Notes under the pieces: model-generated
What the model saw: only the letters and a program-made list of their open reading frames with translations
Databases searched by the model: none
Told to the model about the DNA's origin: nothing
Source of the DNA: Candidatus Woesearchaeota archaeon
GTDB taxonomy: Archaea; Nanobdellota; Nanobdellia; SCGC-AAA011-G17; VGLX01
Direction: 5' to 3'
DNA: 6,353 nucleotides
Assembly: GCA_016866645.1 (NCBI GenBank)
Contig: VGLX01000084.1
Span: 1-6,353, forward strand
In this document: in pieces, positions 5,809-6,353 of the stretch
Position numbering within the stretch: the stretch's first letter is position 1
Layout of the letters: every line of letters starts with the position of its first letter
Translations under genes and position numbers: made by a program

Positions 5809-6191
5809 TTGAATACTCTATCGAGCATCTTTGAAGGGTTGCTGGGGAAGAAGTGAAGGTGAGTCTCGCATTTGCAGTCTGTGCTGCCGAATTTGTTCAT
5901 GACAGTGCGTCCTTTCAGGCTTTTTATCTTCTCGCTGAGCCAGCATTCTTTTTTCTCGTTAGTTTTTATAACTTTTACTTTTACTATCTTTGCTTTTTCT
6001 AAGAAATAGTCTATATGCCAAAACTTCTTTTTCACCTTGCTCTTATGCCTTTTTATCCTCTCTTCCAATCCGTTTAGCGCTGAGCCGACATAGCAGTAAT
6101 ACCCTTTCGGGAAGAGGACAGTCTTGCCCTTGACGTTTATACGAGTATAGTTCTTCAGATGCATCAATAAACAATAGACTCCTTTGTTCAT
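5805..6191 (-). CDS. DUF123 (Uri) GIY-YIG-like nuclease domain protein
   Basis: With the start chosen here the protein has 128 residues. It carries the GIY-like GVYCLL at 4-9, YVGSALNGLEERIKRH at 34-49 with the conserved arginine Arg45, HIDYFL at 59-64, the candidate metal-binding glutamate Glu82 in KECWLSE, and the family tail FGSTDCKCETHLHFF at 101-115. This is the DUF123/COG1833 family, which is related to GIY-YIG endonucleases and in some archaea is fused to endonuclease III; biochemical activity is poorly known. A longer reading from an ATG at 6215 is open. I prefer 6191 because the family begins just before the GVY motif and a TATA-like box is centred 29.5 nt upstream, the same geometry as two other genes here. 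It heads the repair operon, and its stop overlaps the ogg start by 4 nt. Confidence 0.88.
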   Translation of the reverse strand: MNKGVYCLLMHLKNYTRINVKGKTVLFPKGYYCYVGSALNGLEERIKRHKSKVKKKFWHIDYFLEKAKIVKVKVIKTNEKKECWLSEKIKSLKGRTVMNKFGSTDCKCETHLHFFPSNPSKMLDRVFK

Positions 6192-6216
6192 GATGAGAAT
6201 ATCTATTTTTGGCATG

Positions 6217-6224
6217 CTTAAAAA
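6217..6224 (-). promoter_or_regulatory. TATA-like box for the repair operon
   Basis: On the - strand this reads TTTTTAAG, an acceptable though imperfect archaeal TATA box. Its centre is 29.5 nt before the ATG at 6191, matching the 30.5 and 29.5 nt seen for dys and DUF1284. It lies only 2 nt before the alternative ATG at 6215, so that ATG could not be translated from this promoter. It would drive the four-gene operon as a nearly leaderless transcript. Confidence 0.5.
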
Positions 6225-6276
6225 TCTTTTTGATTTAACAATCCGGATACGGCTTTAGGGACATCCTCTAAAACGC

Positions 6277-6353
6277 TTAAATTTTGAGGCTACAGCCTTT
6301 CTGAAGCATTTTGCCTGTTTTCTCATCATCGGATATGAAAACTGAAAAATTTT
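6277..6353 (-). CDS. Possible C-terminal fragment of an upstream gene
   Basis: One - strand frame is open from the window edge to a TAA at 6279-6277 and would encode about 24 residues ending in ISDDEKTGKMLQKGCSLKI. The residue mix looks protein-like, and the stop lies about 85 nt before the repair operon start, a reasonable place for a preceding gene to end. Another - strand frame is also open across this edge, to a TAA near 6256, so the choice is weak. No family can be named. Confidence 0.25.
   Translation of the reverse strand, partial: NFSVFISDDEKTGKMLQKGCSLKI

Noticed and set aside
6241..6248. Palindrome ATCCGGAT upstream of the repair operon
   Set aside because: It is only 8 bp with no repeat copy, falls upstream of the TATA-like box, and is expected by chance at this length.
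6335..6353. Possible + strand start (ATG AAA ACT) at the right edge
   Set aside because: No TATA box lies about 30 nt upstream, unlike the other genes here, and only six codons are visible.

Overview
This window looks archaeal. It encodes a deoxyhypusine synthase family enzyme, an archaeal-type Ogg2 8-oxoguanine glycosylase and a stand-alone DUF123 (Uri/GIY-YIG-like) protein. Several genes are preceded by TATA boxes of TTTATAAA type centred about 30 nt upstream of the start codon, as expected for leaderless or near-leaderless archaeal transcripts. Shine-Dalgarno motifs are essentially absent. The AT-rich composition and gene content would fit an uncultivated archaeon, possibly a DPANN lineage, but the phylum cannot be settled from the sequence alone.

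Layout. On the + strand, 91-1255 holds dys (deoxyhypusine synthase family) followed one base later by a small two-helix membrane protein. Everything from 1276 to the right edge reads on the - strand. Four genes there form a tight operon, in transcription order: a DUF123 GIY-YIG-like protein (6191-5805), an Ogg2 8-oxoguanine DNA glycosylase/lyase (5808-5194), a 956-residue multidomain protein (5197-2327) and endonuclease III (2330-1698). Each junction is an ATGA overlap of 4 nt, so the four are probably translationally coupled. A DUF1284-like cysteine protein (1671-1276) follows; its own TATA box overlaps the stop codon of nth. The + and - units converge with a 20-nt gap at 1256-1275.

How the genes may work together. 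Ogg2 and Nth are the two base-excision-repair glycosylases for oxidised purines and pyrimidines. The DUF123 protein belongs to a family that in some archaea is fused to endonuclease III, so the operon reads as an oxidative DNA-damage repair unit. The surprise is the central gene. It carries a complete family II (Mn-dependent, DHH-DHHA2) pyrophosphatase-like core flanked on both sides by copies of a domain of about 210 residues that I cannot name. It ends in an 18-residue tail that is 14/18 identical to the C-terminus of the adjacent Ogg2. The tail suggests that the large gene was placed between ogg and nth by a rearrangement that duplicated the end of ogg, or that it acquired the Ogg C-terminal element. 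The link to repair is inferred from context; the domain duplication and the shared tail are directly visible.

No tRNA, rRNA, CRISPR array, insertion sequence or integration site was seen. The stretches without an assigned gene (1-90, 1256-1275, 1672-1697, 6192-6353) are all shorter than 300 bases.
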